64,000 nucleotides of DNA from Clostridium omnivorum. GTDB taxonomy: Bacteria; Bacillota; Clostridia; Clostridiales; Clostridiaceae. Position 1 is the stretch's first letter, and every line of letters starts with the position of its first letter. The stretch spans positions 2,443,501 to 2,507,500 of the forward strand of contig NZ_BRXR01000001.1 of NCBI RefSeq assembly GCF_026012015.1. The letters run 5' to 3'. A program made the position numbers and the translations under genes. The notes below the pieces were generated by a model. The model was not told where the DNA came from, searched no databases, and worked only from the letters and a program-made list of their open reading frames with translations. Shown piece after piece: positions 44,527-54,096 of the stretch.

Positions 44527-47500
44527 ATGAAACTGAAAAAACGGTTATCAGCATTGGCACTTGGTATTATGGTACTTTTCAATTCAATAAATTTAAATGT
44601 ATCTGCCATAACAAAAGATGACCAAGCTATGCAGGAAAAGACAGGGCAGCCATTAGCTTCTTACTGGTTTCCTGAGGAACTTTTAAAGTGGAGTCCTAGC
44701 ACTGATAAAGATGCAAAATTTAACAGAGGGACAGTACCTCTTCAAAAGAGGGTAAAGGGGAATAAATTAAACAGTACTCAAAGTGATAAGGCTAAGGTTG
44801 TATCACTGGCTATTGCCAATGAACATACTAGTTCCACTCCTTCTCAAGGTTCAAATAAGTTTGAAAACTACAATTTTACATATTGGCAATACGTGGATAC
44901 ACTAGTTGCCTGGGCAGGCTCTTCAGGAGAAGGAATTATTGTTCCGCCTAGCTCAGACCTTATAGATTCAGCTCATCGTAATGGAGTTGAAATATTAGGG
45001 ACAGTATTCTTTCCTCCAGAAGCGTATGGTGGGAAAATTCAATGGGTAAAAGCATTTTTGAGTAAGGACTCTAATGGAAACTTCATTATGGCCGATAAGC
45101 TTTTAGAAGCTGCCAAATATTATGGCTTTGATGGATGGTTTATCAATCAGGAAACAAATGGCTTAACGGAAGAAGAAGCTGCTACCTTTAAAGAGTTTTT
45201 AGTTTATATTCAAAACAAAAAAGATAAAGACATGCAGATAATGTGGTATGATTCCATGATAAAGAATGGAAATGTTAAATGGCAACGACAGTTAAATGAT
45301 AATAATAAGCAGTTTTTACAGGATGGAAATACTAGAGTTTCAGATGGTATGTTTTTAGATTTTTATTGGTATTACACCATACAGTGGAATAGTGATGGAA
45401 CTTATACAGCATTGGAACCGAAAAAACTTGAAAATTCAAAGGCTGTTGCTGAACAATTAGGAAGAAGTCCTTATGATTTATATGCAGGCATAGATGTTCA
45501 GGCGAATGGTTATGATACTCTATACTCTATGGATGCAGATTTTAATGAACTATATCCAAACAAGGGAACTGGGGCTTTAAGTACACTATTTCCAGAAGGA
45601 CAGGAGCCTACAACATCCCTTGGACTTTATTGTCCAAGCTGGACTTATTACTCATCTGCAAATTATGATGAGTTCTTGAAAAAAGAAAATAGATTCTGGG
45701 TAAGTGAAAGTGGAGATCCAAGAAACACAAATACTCCGCATCCATGGAAGGGGATATCAAATTACTTTGTGGAAAAGTCACCAGTAACAAGTATTCCATT
45801 TGTAACTAACTTCAATATGGGAAACGGAAAGTTCTACAATGTAAATGGAAACAAGGCGGGGAATCTGGAATGGAATAATAGAAGCCTTCAAGAGGTGATG
45901 CCAACCTATAGATGGGTTATAGATAATAATGGTGGGAATTTACTAAAAGCTTCAGAAGACTATACAGACTCATACTATGGGGGCTCATCAATTAAGCTTC
46001 AGGGAGCACTTAATAAAGGTGGAAATTCTTTAATTAAGCTATATAATTCAGATTTAAAAATACAAGAAGATACTATAATATCGCTTACTTATAAGCAAAA
46101 TGCAAATACGAATCTAAAGCTAGCTTTAAGCTTTGATGGAAGCAATGAAACAAAGTACTTTGATTTAAAGAGTTCAGGGAATGTCTGGAAAAATTCAGAG
46201 GTATCTCTCGCAGATTTTTCTGGAAGGAAGCTAGATAATATCTCACTTTATGTATCAGGCAATGAAAGCAAGGATGACTATAAGCTCAACTTAGGAAGGC
46301 TTGAAATAAGGAATAATCTTGATAAACTTATTATAGGCAAGCCATCTAATTTAAAAATTGATGACTCAAAAATTAGAGATAGCTATTTTACAACTGCAAG
46401 GCTTAGCTGGGATAAGGTGCCTGGAGAAGTGCAGCAGTATGAAATTTATAGAATTAAAGCAGATGGCAGTAGAGAATTTTTAGGGGCAACTCCTAATAAT
46501 GCTTATTTTGTGCAGGAGATTCAAAGGGATGGAAGGGAAAAGGACTATAAATTTGCAGTCAAGGCTGTAAATAAGTATTTTGAAGCTTCTGAAAGCAATG
46601 AAACCATTATTTCAGGGCAGTGGCCTGACTATCCAGCTCCTAAGGCTAGTTTTGAAATAAGTTCCAGTATAGCTGCCCCTGGTGAGGAGATAGTTTTTAA
46701 GAGCACATCCTCCGCAGCTACTGAGCAATTGGAATGGACAATAGAAGGTGCTGTTCCTGACAAAAGTACAGATAAAGAGGTAAAGGTTAAGTTTGATAAA
46801 GAAGGAATTTATACAGTATCACTAAAGGCTAAGAATGCTGCCGGGGAAGATGTTATGAGGAAAGATAATCTCATAACTATTTCTAAGGATGCAGTTGGCG
46901 GAATAAAGAATTTAGCTTTGAACAAGGCTGCTGAGGCAAGTGGATTTACTAATGACAGTGAGGGTCCTTCAAAGGCTGTAGATGGCAGTGTAAAAAATAA
47001 GTGGTGTACTACAAATTCAGGAGACAAGTGGCTTATAGTAGACCTAGGAAAGACATCAACTATTACTGATTTTGCTATAAAGCATGCAGCTGCTGGTGGT
47101 GAAGGTGGAGCCTTGAATACCAGTGATTTTAAGATACAGCTAAGTGATGACAAAACTAATTGGAATACTGTAGTTGATGTAAAGGATAATGTGGATGGTA
47201 TAACAAGGCATCCTATTGATTATACAGCTGCAAGGTACGCAAGACTATATATAACCCAGGCTGAAAAAGGTTCTGGCTCAGGAGGAGCTGCAAGAATTTA
47301 TGAATTTGAGATAAATGGGGTAGAAGCAGCACAACTCACAGTACCAAAGTACTCGGCTCTTAAGAGTGCACTAAGAGATAAGATATATGAAGGTAAAGAT
47401 ACTTTAAATCAATATAATAAACTTACTAAAGCAGTTTTGGCTTTTAAGGAAGAGCTTTCAAATGCTGAGCAGGTTTTAAATAATGATAGCGCAGAAGCGC

Positions 47501-48021
47501 AAGCTATAATGGATGAAACAGATAGATTGAACACAGCAATTCAAGAATTTATAAAGAGCAGGGATAAAGCTGATTTTTCCAAGCTTCAGGCTGCAGTAGA
47601 TTATATGCAAAAGCAGTCTAAGAATTTTATTATAGGAAATAATGCTGGACAATATAAACAAGAGGACATGGAAGCATTCAGCAAGGTTTTTAATGAGGCA
47701 AACGCTCTACTATTAAATTTTGATGCAACACAGGAAGAAGTAAATTCCATGGTAGGTAAGCTGAGTAGAAGCTTTGAACTATTAAAGGCAAAGGTTATTA
47801 AAGAGGACAATAAAGAGCAAGAGCCTTCAAATAATGGAACTATTTCAGGTAATGGTTCAAATAGTGTAAATCAGGATAATTCAGGTACAGCTAGTGGCAA
47901 TAAAAACACTACCTTAGTGAAAACAGGTTCCACTGTAGATGATTCATTACTAGTTCTCCTTGGCTTCTCGCTGATATTTGGAGGAATAATAATAGGAATT
48001 AGAAAGAAAAAGTCTAGCTAA
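44527..48021 (+). CDS. Cell-wall-anchored endo-beta-N-acetylglucosaminidase, GH85
   Basis: The 1164-residue protein has a signal peptide (1-27), a GH85 catalytic domain (about 60-430) with WYFPEELLKWSP-type opening and the catalytic segment FDGWFINQETNG (N207 and E209), a beta-sandwich region, a fibronectin-III-like domain (about 603-700), a PKD-like domain (about 703-785), an F5/8-type-C carbohydrate-binding domain (about 795-930), helical repeats, and a sortase signal LVKTG (1130-1134) with a membrane helix and RKKK tail. GH85 enzymes cut between the two core GlcNAc residues of N-glycans. It is thus positioned to release N-glycans at the cell surface for import. The last helix and tail show the anchor. 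Confidence 0.93.
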   Translation: MKLKKRLSALALGIMVLFNSINLNVSAITKDDQAMQEKTGQPLASYWFPEELLKWSPSTDKDAKFNRGTVPLQKRVKGNKLNSTQSDKAKVVSLAIANEHTSSTPSQGSNKFENYNFTYWQYVDTLVAWAGSSGEGIIVPPSSDLIDSAHRNGVEILGTVFFPPEAYGGKIQWVKAFLSKDSNGNFIMADKLLEAAKYYGFDGWFINQETNGLTEEEAATFKEFLVYIQNKKDKDMQIMWYDSMIKNGNVKWQRQLNDNNKQFLQDGNTRVSDGMFLDFYWYYTIQWNSDGTYTALEPKKLENSKAVAEQLGRSPYDLYAGIDVQANGYDTLYSMDADFNELYPNKGTGALSTLFPEGQEPTTSLGLYCPSWTYYSSANYDEFLKKENRFWVSESGDPRNTNTPHPWKGISNYFVEKSPVTSIPFVTNFNMGNGKFYNVNGNKAGNLEWNNRSLQEVMPTYRWVIDNNGGNLLKASEDYTDSYYGGSSIKLQGALNKGGNSLIKLYNSDLKIQEDTIISLTYKQNANTNLKLALSFDGSNETKYFDLKSSGNVWKNSEVSLADFSGRKLDNISLYVSGNESKDDYKLNLGRLEIRNNLDKLIIGKPSNLKIDDSKIRDSYFTTARLSWDKVPGEVQQYEIYRIKADGSREFLGATPNNAYFVQEIQRDGREKDYKFAVKAVNKYFEASESNETIISGQWPDYPAPKASFEISSSIAAPGEEIVFKSTSSAATEQLEWTIEGAVPDKSTDKEVKVKFDKEGIYTVSLKAKNAAGEDVMRKDNLITISKDAVGGIKNLALNKAAEASGFTNDSEGPSKAVDGSVKNKWCTTNSGDKWLIVDLGKTSTITDFAIKHAAAGGEGGALNTSDFKIQLSDDKTNWNTVVDVKDNVDGITRHPIDYTAARYARLYITQAEKGSGSGGAARIYEFEINGVEAAQLTVPKYSALKSALRDKIYEGKDTLNQYNKLTKAVLAFKEELSNAEQVLNNDSAEAQAIMDETDRLNTAIQEFIKSRDKADFSKLQAAVDYMQKQSKNFIIGNNAGQYKQEDMEAFSKVFNEANALLLNFDATQEEVNSMVGKLSRSFELLKAKVIKEDNKEQEPSNNGTISGNGSNSVNQDNSGTASGNKNTTLVKTGSTVDDSLLVLLGFSLIFGGIIIGIRKKKSS

Positions 48022-48141
48022 TAAAATTGGAGGATTTAATGAAAAATCCCATGAAATATTTATGTAATACAATGTGAAATTTTCACAGTAAATGTGAAAA
48101 TTGTACACTATAAATAAGAGTTCAAGCTATTTATAATAAAA

Positions 48142-48157
48142 CTGTAAACGTTAAATG
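48142..48157 (+). promoter_or_regulatory. cre-like operator before the binding-protein gene
   Basis: CTGTAAACGTTAAATG matches the cre pattern TGTAAACGTTNNA, about 32 bases before the start codon of the lipoprotein gene. Confidence 0.6.
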
Positions 48158-48188
48158 CATTTAAAGTACAGGTGTGGAGGGATATTAT

Positions 48189-49655
48189 ATGTTAAAGTTT
48201 AAAAAACTCTTGGCATTAACTTTGGGGGCTGTAATAGCATCTTCAATGGTTTTAACTGGATGTACTAAGGATAAAGCTACATCAGGCCAAAAGGATTCAA
48301 ATTCTAAACCAGTAGAACTAGTTTGGTATACTATTGGTACTCCTCAAAAGGATATGGAAAAGGTAAATGAGGAAATTAATAAGTATATTAAGGATAAAAT
48401 AGGCGCAACCGTTAAGATTAAGCAGGTTGACTGGGGTGATTACAACCAAAAGATGCAGGTGGTTATTAACTCAGGAGAGGAATATGATATAGCGTTTACC
48501 TGCTCATGGGCTAATGATTATTTAGCAAATGCTAGAAAAGGTGCTTTTGTAGCACTAAATGATTCAAAAAACAATCTTTTAGAAAAGTATGGTAAGGATA
48601 CTTACAATACAGTAGATAAAAACTTCTGGGAAGGCGCAAAGCTGGACGGAAAAATCTATGCTGTTCCAACTAATAAGGAACTTGGAGTATCACCAGAGTG
48701 GGTATTTACTAAAGAATACGTAGACAAATACAATATTGATATATCAAAGATAAAGACTCTAGAGGACCTAGAGCCATACCTTAAGCTTATAAAGGAAAAG
48801 GAACCAGATGTAGTTCCATTCTATATCATTAAGGATTTCACAGTTCCACAAGCTTTTGATAAGATAATAGATCCTGTTGGAGTATCCCTAACAGATAATA
48901 GCTTAAAAGTAGCTAATCTTTATGAAACAGATGGAATGAAGAAAACTCTAGAGACTATGAACAAGTACTATAAAGCAGGATATATAAACAAGGATGCTGC
49001 TACAGCTAAGGATGATAAGACTGTTAAGAGATTTGTAACAAAGGGTGACGGACAGCCTTATGCAGATGTATTATGGTCAAAAGATTTAGGATACAAAGTA
49101 GTAGCAACTCCAATAATGGATACTTATATCACTAATGCTTCAACTACAGGAGCTATGCAAGCTATATCTGTAACATCAAAGCATCCAGATAAAGCTATGC
49201 AGTTCTTAAATCTTTTAAATACTGATAAGACCTTAAGAAATCTAGTAAACTATGGTATAGAAGGAGTACACTATCAAAAGGTTGGAGACGGCCAAATAAA
49301 GATTACTCCAGAACAAAAGAACTACCAAATGCCTTATTTCGCACTTGGAAACCTATTTATTACTTACACTTTAGATAATGAACCAAAGACTAAGTGGGAT
49401 GAATTCAAGAAGTTCAATTCTGATTCTAAGAAATCTCCTGCACTAGGTTTCAAATTTGATGCAACTCCAGTAAATACTGAAGTAGCCGCACTTAGAAATA
49501 TCTTAGATGAATTTGGACCAGTTTTAAATAGCGGAACAGTAGATCCAAATGAATACCTTCCTAAGATGAATGCTAAGCTTAAGGCAGCTGGTATAGATAA
49601 AATAGTTGCTGAAATGCAAAAGCAAATGGATCAATGGAAGGCAAGCAGCAAATAG
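48189..49655 (+). CDS. Sugar ABC transporter substrate-binding lipoprotein
   Basis: A 488-residue extracellular solute-binding protein with a lipoprotein signal peptide, LTGC lipobox (Cys25). The mature protein opens with PVELVWYTIGTPQKDMEKVN and belongs to the family-1 binding proteins of oligosaccharide transporters (LipO/LplA type). It should deliver oligosaccharide to the permeases encoded at 38168-40053; it is their only candidate partner in the window although 8 kb away. The ATG at 48189 fits the TGGAGGG site. It has its own cre-like site and a terminator. Confidence 0.93.
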   Translation: MLKFKKLLALTLGAVIASSMVLTGCTKDKATSGQKDSNSKPVELVWYTIGTPQKDMEKVNEEINKYIKDKIGATVKIKQVDWGDYNQKMQVVINSGEEYDIAFTCSWANDYLANARKGAFVALNDSKNNLLEKYGKDTYNTVDKNFWEGAKLDGKIYAVPTNKELGVSPEWVFTKEYVDKYNIDISKIKTLEDLEPYLKLIKEKEPDVVPFYIIKDFTVPQAFDKIIDPVGVSLTDNSLKVANLYETDGMKKTLETMNKYYKAGYINKDAATAKDDKTVKRFVTKGDGQPYADVLWSKDLGYKVVATPIMDTYITNASTTGAMQAISVTSKHPDKAMQFLNLLNTDKTLRNLVNYGIEGVHYQKVGDGQIKITPEQKNYQMPYFALGNLFITYTLDNEPKTKWDEFKKFNSDSKKSPALGFKFDATPVNTEVAALRNILDEFGPVLNSGTVDPNEYLPKMNAKLKAAGIDKIVAEMQKQMDQWKASSK

Positions 49656-49698
49656 ATAGCGATAATCTAAAAATCTCCTTTTAATCAGTATAAAATAA

Positions 49699-49724
49699 AG
49701 AGCCTGTGAAAGCAGGCTCTTTTG
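49699..49724. terminator. Terminator between the lipoprotein gene and the exporter genes
   Basis: AGAGCCTG pairs with CAGGCTCT and is followed by TTTT. It lies just past the end of the convergent exporter permease gene. Confidence 0.75.
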
Positions 49725-49726
49725 CA

Positions 49727-51328
49727 TTACATAAATTCCATATCATTAAACAATCCAACACAGCCAAAGGAGAACAGAGCTGCTGCCACTATACTATAAA
49801 TTAGGAAGGCAGGATAAATGGCGTAAGAACTTAATGCTGTAAAGGATACTGTAAAAATTACCACCATTATTACAGCTGGTACTGCAATTAATAGCTGGAA
49901 GAACATAAAAAACAAACCTTGTGAAAGGGCACCTGTGAAACCTAAAAACGAAGCAATTCTAAACCCGAATAGTCCGCTGTAGGACAGCATGCCTCCTAGG
50001 GTAACGTAGCATATTATTGATAGTATTACTTCAATTGGTGATGCTTTAGCAAGTATGCCAAAGGGTAAAAATAAAAGTAAAGAATCGGAGAAAACCTTCA
50101 CTAAGGAGGAAGAAATACCATAAAAGAGCTTTTTATGCGGACTATCTGGAAGAAGAAAAATGAAGTAATGGGATATTTCTATATAGATTTTTCCTCCAAA
50201 GCCAGCGCTAAAGAATAGAAGTACACAGGCTAGTAAAAACACAAGTTTTATGTCCATTCCTTTAGCAAAAATACCCAAAAGTACTGATACACAAAGGAGT
50301 GCTAAAGAATAGGTATTAATTAAAAACAAAAAGCTTCTCTTTAAGTATTCATTCATGTGTTTGAAAAATAAAACCTTAGCGCCATAAACTCCATCAAGCT
50401 TTAAATTTATTTTTTTAAATGGTTTAGTGAGAAAGGTCTGCTTAGTTTTGCGCTGCGATGATACATCCTTACCTTCTTTTATATTTTTAAGTAAATCATT
50501 ATTTTCTGCTGAAGCTAGCATGTCTTCATAAAAATCTAATTCCATAGTGTAGGTTATGTAGATTAAGAGGCCGCTTAATGCCAAAAGAAGAAGCAGATAT
50601 ATATAATAGGATAAGGTTATTCCAGTGAAGGTCTGCAGAGCCATTTCTCTCATCCATCCAAACACTGGTATGTATTTTATAAAGGCATCATAAGTAACAT
50701 GGTTCATAAGAGAGTTTGCGAATTCAAGTGGGCTTCCTTTTAAGAAAAGCAGCACGATGCCGCCTACTGTGGAAACAACTAATACTCTTATAATTATTCT
50801 AATTGTATCTCCAAGGCTTTCATGCTTTGTACTCATTGCAAAGATAAAGAGTTTTATTATGTTGCATAGAACAAGCTGAAAAAGAATGTATGCAACAATC
50901 AGCAGCAGCTGATTTATACCAGGTATATTAGAATTCCTTAGTATATTGGGAATCTGATATATAAGGTAAAAGGAGGTTAAAAGCTCTAAAGCAATCTTTT
51001 TAACTATGCCATAAAGCAGTACAGTTTGAGGTCTAATTGGTGACACAAAAATTAAATTTACATCGCACATATTAAATTTTGAATCTACCTTTTTGGAACC
51101 ACTATATAAGGAAAATAAAAATACAATTATTATAAAAAGCATAAATAAGCTTACAAAAATATCAGGCTGTATAGAACTTTTGCTATTTGGGTTCTTTGTC
51201 ATTGGAAGAAACATTATTATAAGCCAAAGTACTACAAACACAGGACCTACTAGCTTTTGAGGCTTTTCTTTAAATCTTTTTATGTAGTTTATCAGTGATC
51301 TTTTAATTATATAGACTAGTGCTTTCAT
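49727..51328 (-). CDS. ABC exporter membrane protein (putative exporter family)
   Basis: A 533-residue membrane protein with about twelve helices, including a loop with an acidic DFYEDMLASAENNDLLKN segment. Together with the ATPase gene three bases upstream it forms a two-component exporter. The pattern fits the uncharacterised 'putative ABC exporter' family of Firmicutes. No substrate can be deduced. The gene pair runs against the direction of the surrounding glycan locus and may be an unrelated insertion. Confidence 0.8.
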   Translation of the reverse strand: MKALVYIIKRSLINYIKRFKEKPQKLVGPVFVVLWLIIMFLPMTKNPNSKSSIQPDIFVSLFMLFIIIVFLFSLYSGSKKVDSKFNMCDVNLIFVSPIRPQTVLLYGIVKKIALELLTSFYLIYQIPNILRNSNIPGINQLLLIVAYILFQLVLCNIIKLFIFAMSTKHESLGDTIRIIIRVLVVSTVGGIVLLFLKGSPLEFANSLMNHVTYDAFIKYIPVFGWMREMALQTFTGITLSYYIYLLLLLALSGLLIYITYTMELDFYEDMLASAENNDLLKNIKEGKDVSSQRKTKQTFLTKPFKKINLKLDGVYGAKVLFFKHMNEYLKRSFLFLINTYSLALLCVSVLLGIFAKGMDIKLVFLLACVLLFFSAGFGGKIYIEISHYFIFLLPDSPHKKLFYGISSSLVKVFSDSLLLFLPFGILAKASPIEVILSIICYVTLGGMLSYSGLFGFRIASFLGFTGALSQGLFFMFFQLLIAVPAVIMVVIFTVSFTALSSYAIYPAFLIYSIVAAALFSFGCVGLFNDMEFM

Positions 51329-51331
51329 AAA

Positions 51332-52027
51332 TTATTCCTCCGTGAATTCGAAGAATATGTCTTCTAGAGTTTTAAATTCGCCATCGAAGTCATGTCTGGA
51401 CTTAGCTAGCACTGATTCACCATTTTTCATTATGAGTATCTTGTCCCAAAGTTCTTGTGCAGAATCAAGAAGGTGAGTACTTATAACAATAGCAGTACCT
51501 TGATTTTTTAATTCCATAAGTAATTCCTTCATATTTCTAATGGCTTTTGGATCAAGACCAATCATAGGCTCGTCCACTAAAAGAAGCTTTGGCTGTGTAA
51601 TAAGAGCACAGCAGATGCTTACCTTTTGCTGCATTCCTTTGGATAAATCACTGCCATACTTGTCCTTTTTATCCCACAAGTCAAATAGCGTTAATAGTTC
51701 CTCAGCTCTGGCTTCATAATCCTTCACCCCAAATGCATGAGCCATCATTGTAATATGTTCGTTAATAGTTAATAGAGGAAATAAGGAAGGCATTTCAGGA
51801 ATATAGCCTAGAAGGCTTTTTCCTTTTACACTTTTGTTGCTGTGACCACATATAGTTATATTGCCTTCATATTTTAATAAGCCTGCTATGGATTTAATTA
51901 TTGTAGACTTTCCTGCGCCGTTTGGTCCTGCAAGTACTGCTATTTCCCCAGGTTCTACATTAAAGCTAATATTTTTAACAGCTTCAGTTTTACCATAGTT
52001 CTTGCTTAGGTTTGTAATTTGTAACAT
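51332..52027 (-). CDS. ABC transporter ATP-binding protein (exporter type)
   Basis: The 231-residue ATPase has Walker A GPNGAGKSTIIKSIAG (about 34-49), signature LSKGMQQKVS, Walker B LLLVDEPMIGLDP and the ISTHLLDSAQE histidine. The signature LSKGMQQ is typical of the DrrA/CcmA-like exporter class. ATG 52027 follows AAGGGGG with proper spacing; an earlier ATG at 52033 is too close to it. The membrane partner follows three bases later. Confidence 0.93.
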   Translation of the reverse strand: MLQITNLSKNYGKTEAVKNISFNVEPGEIAVLAGPNGAGKSTIIKSIAGLLKYEGNITICGHSNKSVKGKSLLGYIPEMPSLFPLLTINEHITMMAHAFGVKDYEARAEELLTLFDLWDKKDKYGSDLSKGMQQKVSICCALITQPKLLLVDEPMIGLDPKAIRNMKELLMELKNQGTAIVISTHLLDSAQELWDKILIMKNGESVLAKSRHDFDGEFKTLEDIFFEFTEE

Positions 52028-52256
52028 AATCATGCCCCCTTGTTAAATAATAATCAATTGATTTTATACCATATTATAACATAAAGGAATAGATATGCCA
52101 AAAAAGTAAATGGGTATATGCTCTTGACCGAAAATATAAATATTACGGCCATATTGCTAAATAAATGTAGACATAAATAATATATGATTTATATTGAGAA
52201 CCTTTAATAAAAGAAGAAATGAAAACTATATAGCTTAATTGGAGATGGAGGATATT

Positions 52257-52886
52257 ATGAAAAGTTATAATTGCAGAATAATAGACCACGATATAAACAT
52301 TGATGGCTTGTTAGATAAAGAGGAATGGAAACAGGGTGAAGCTGTTAAGCTCACTGAAACAGTTACAGGGGAAAGGTCAAGACTAGATACGGAAGTAAAA
52401 GTATTATGCAGTAATAGTTATCTCTACTTTTCATTTAACTGCAGTGACGACTATGTAAAGGCATCAATGACAAATTACAATGACAAACTCTATGAAGAGG
52501 ATGTAGTTGAAGTATTCATTGATGACAACAGTGATTTAAAGACTTATGTAGAAATAGAAGTTAACCCACTTAATGCAGTACTGCATTATTTTATAAATAA
52601 TAATCTAGCAGGAAAAGTCTATGGCTTTGGAAGAATAGATCAAAAGGTAATAAGTGCAGTTACAATTGATGAAAAAACAAAAAAATGGTGTACAGAAATA
52701 GCTGTACCACTATCTGAATTTGTTACTGCAAAAAACAATCCTCCATTACCAGGGGATAGATGGCTTATTAACTTTTATAGAATTGACAGGGGTATGGATG
52801 GAAAGGATGAATACTCTTCCTGGGGAAACACGGGAAAAATCAATTTTCATATGCCAGAGAAGTTTGGTGAGTTAGTATTTTCTTAA
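52257..52886 (+). CDS. Carbohydrate-binding family-9-like domain protein, cytoplasmic
   Basis: A 209-residue protein that consists of one CBM9-like beta-sandwich: IDGLLDKEEWKQGEAVKLTE at the start, VLCSNSYLYFSFNCSDD, YEEDVVEVFIDD, and a final SSWGNTGKINFHMPEKFGELVF. Its closest look is that of proteins annotated as CBM9 family sugar-binding proteins beside glycosidase genes. It has no signal peptide, which is odd for a carbohydrate-binding module. ATG 52257 is placed by ATGGAGGA upstream. Confidence 0.75.
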   Translation: MKSYNCRIIDHDINIDGLLDKEEWKQGEAVKLTETVTGERSRLDTEVKVLCSNSYLYFSFNCSDDYVKASMTNYNDKLYEEDVVEVFIDDNSDLKTYVEIEVNPLNAVLHYFINNNLAGKVYGFGRIDQKVISAVTIDEKTKKWCTEIAVPLSEFVTAKNNPPLPGDRWLINFYRIDRGMDGKDEYSSWGNTGKINFHMPEKFGELVFS

Positions 52887-52946
52887 TTAATTAAATATGA
52901 CACATAAAACATACGGGTAATTAATGTTTTGGATGGAGGGTAAAAA

Positions 52947-53861
52947 ATGAAAAATGTAGTTTGTTTTGATGTAGGCGGAACTTTTATTAAGCATGCAGTA
53001 ATTAATTCTGATGGAGAAATACTATGTAAGGGAAAGTTTCCGACCCCTGATCATGATTGTAAAGTAACAATACCAGAAAATATGATTAATATTGTAGAGG
53101 AGCTTAAGCAAAAGTATGAGCTTCACAGTATTGGAATTAGTACAGCAGGTCTTATTGATAGTAAAAATGGAGTGGTAATTGCAGCTAATAATTTTCCTGG
53201 ATACAATGGTGCAAGGCTAGCTGAAACTGTAAAGAAGGGAACTGGACTTGACACTTATGTTGAAAATGATGTTAATGCCGCAGCGCTAGGTGAGATGTGG
53301 ATGGGTGCTGCAAAGGGCAGTGATACTTTTGTATGTATTGCACTAGGAACAGGAGTTGGAGGCGCTATTATAATAGATGGAAAGGTCGTAAAAGGAGTAA
53401 GTGGTGCTGCTGGAGAAATTGGCCACATGGTTGTGAATGAGCAGGGTGAACAATGCGGCTGTGGAACTGTTGGCTGTTATGAGCGCTATGCCTCTACTTC
53501 AGCTTTCATTAGAAGCTACATAAATAGAGCCAGAGAGCAAGGTATAAAAATTCATGAGAATGCTGTAAATGGTGAAGTGATAATGGAGCTGGTTGATAAT
53601 GGAGATAAGCTAGCTGCTGAAGTTTATAATGATTTTTTGGAGCATGTAGTAACCGGAATTGTCAGCGTGACACATCTTTTAGATCCAGGGTTAATAGTAC
53701 TTGGGGGAGGCATTTCAGCTCAGGGACAAAAATTCTTTCATGAGCTTAACAGAAGATTTAGGAAAAGAGCTATGGCAGATTATGCTGAGCATACAAATAT
53801 TGTACAAGCACAACTTCAAAATGATGCAGGGATATATGGAGCATGTTATATAGCACTTTAA
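52947..53861 (+). CDS. ROK-family sugar kinase
   Basis: The 304-residue kinase has the ROK layout: ATP-binding FDVGGTFIKHAVI at residues about 5-17, the EIGHMVV stretch with the zinc histidine, and the cysteine motif CGCGTVGCYERYAS (zinc ligands) near 169-183, with a second phosphate segment GLIVLGGGISAQG. It phosphorylates a hexose or N-acetylhexosamine. In this locus the products GlcNAc and mannose are the natural candidates. The CBM9-like gene precedes it by 60 bases. Confidence 0.92.
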   Translation: MKNVVCFDVGGTFIKHAVINSDGEILCKGKFPTPDHDCKVTIPENMINIVEELKQKYELHSIGISTAGLIDSKNGVVIAANNFPGYNGARLAETVKKGTGLDTYVENDVNAAALGEMWMGAAKGSDTFVCIALGTGVGGAIIIDGKVVKGVSGAAGEIGHMVVNEQGEQCGCGTVGCYERYASTSAFIRSYINRAREQGIKIHENAVNGEVIMELVDNGDKLAAEVYNDFLEHVVTGIVSVTHLLDPGLIVLGGGISAQGQKFFHELNRRFRKRAMADYAEHTNIVQAQLQNDAGIYGACYIAL

Positions 53862-53884
53862 AAAAATACTGAAAATGCTTAGAC

Positions 53885-53920
53885 AGCGAGGATATCTATA
53901 TTAGATATCCTCGCTATTTT
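53885..53920 (+). terminator. Terminator after the ROK kinase gene
   Basis: AGCGAGGATATCT (53885-53897) pairs perfectly with AGATATCCTCGCT (53903-53915), followed by ATTTTT. Confidence 0.9.
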
Positions 53921-54096
53921 TAACTTTATAGGACAATTTTTTGTATTAGTTTTATTTAGGATTTTGGCAGTTTATTTTAGATATTGACACTACAAATTTA
54001 ATAGGTGTGGTCTTAAACTTAAGCATATAAAGGATGATAAATTGCAATAATGAAGACGCTGCAATTGATAATTGTTATGCACACAGGAGGGATAAT

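Noticed and set aside
53984-53989. Perfect TTGACA upstream of the uronate operon
   Set aside because: No acceptable -10 box lies 16-18 bases downstream, so I do not call a promoter.
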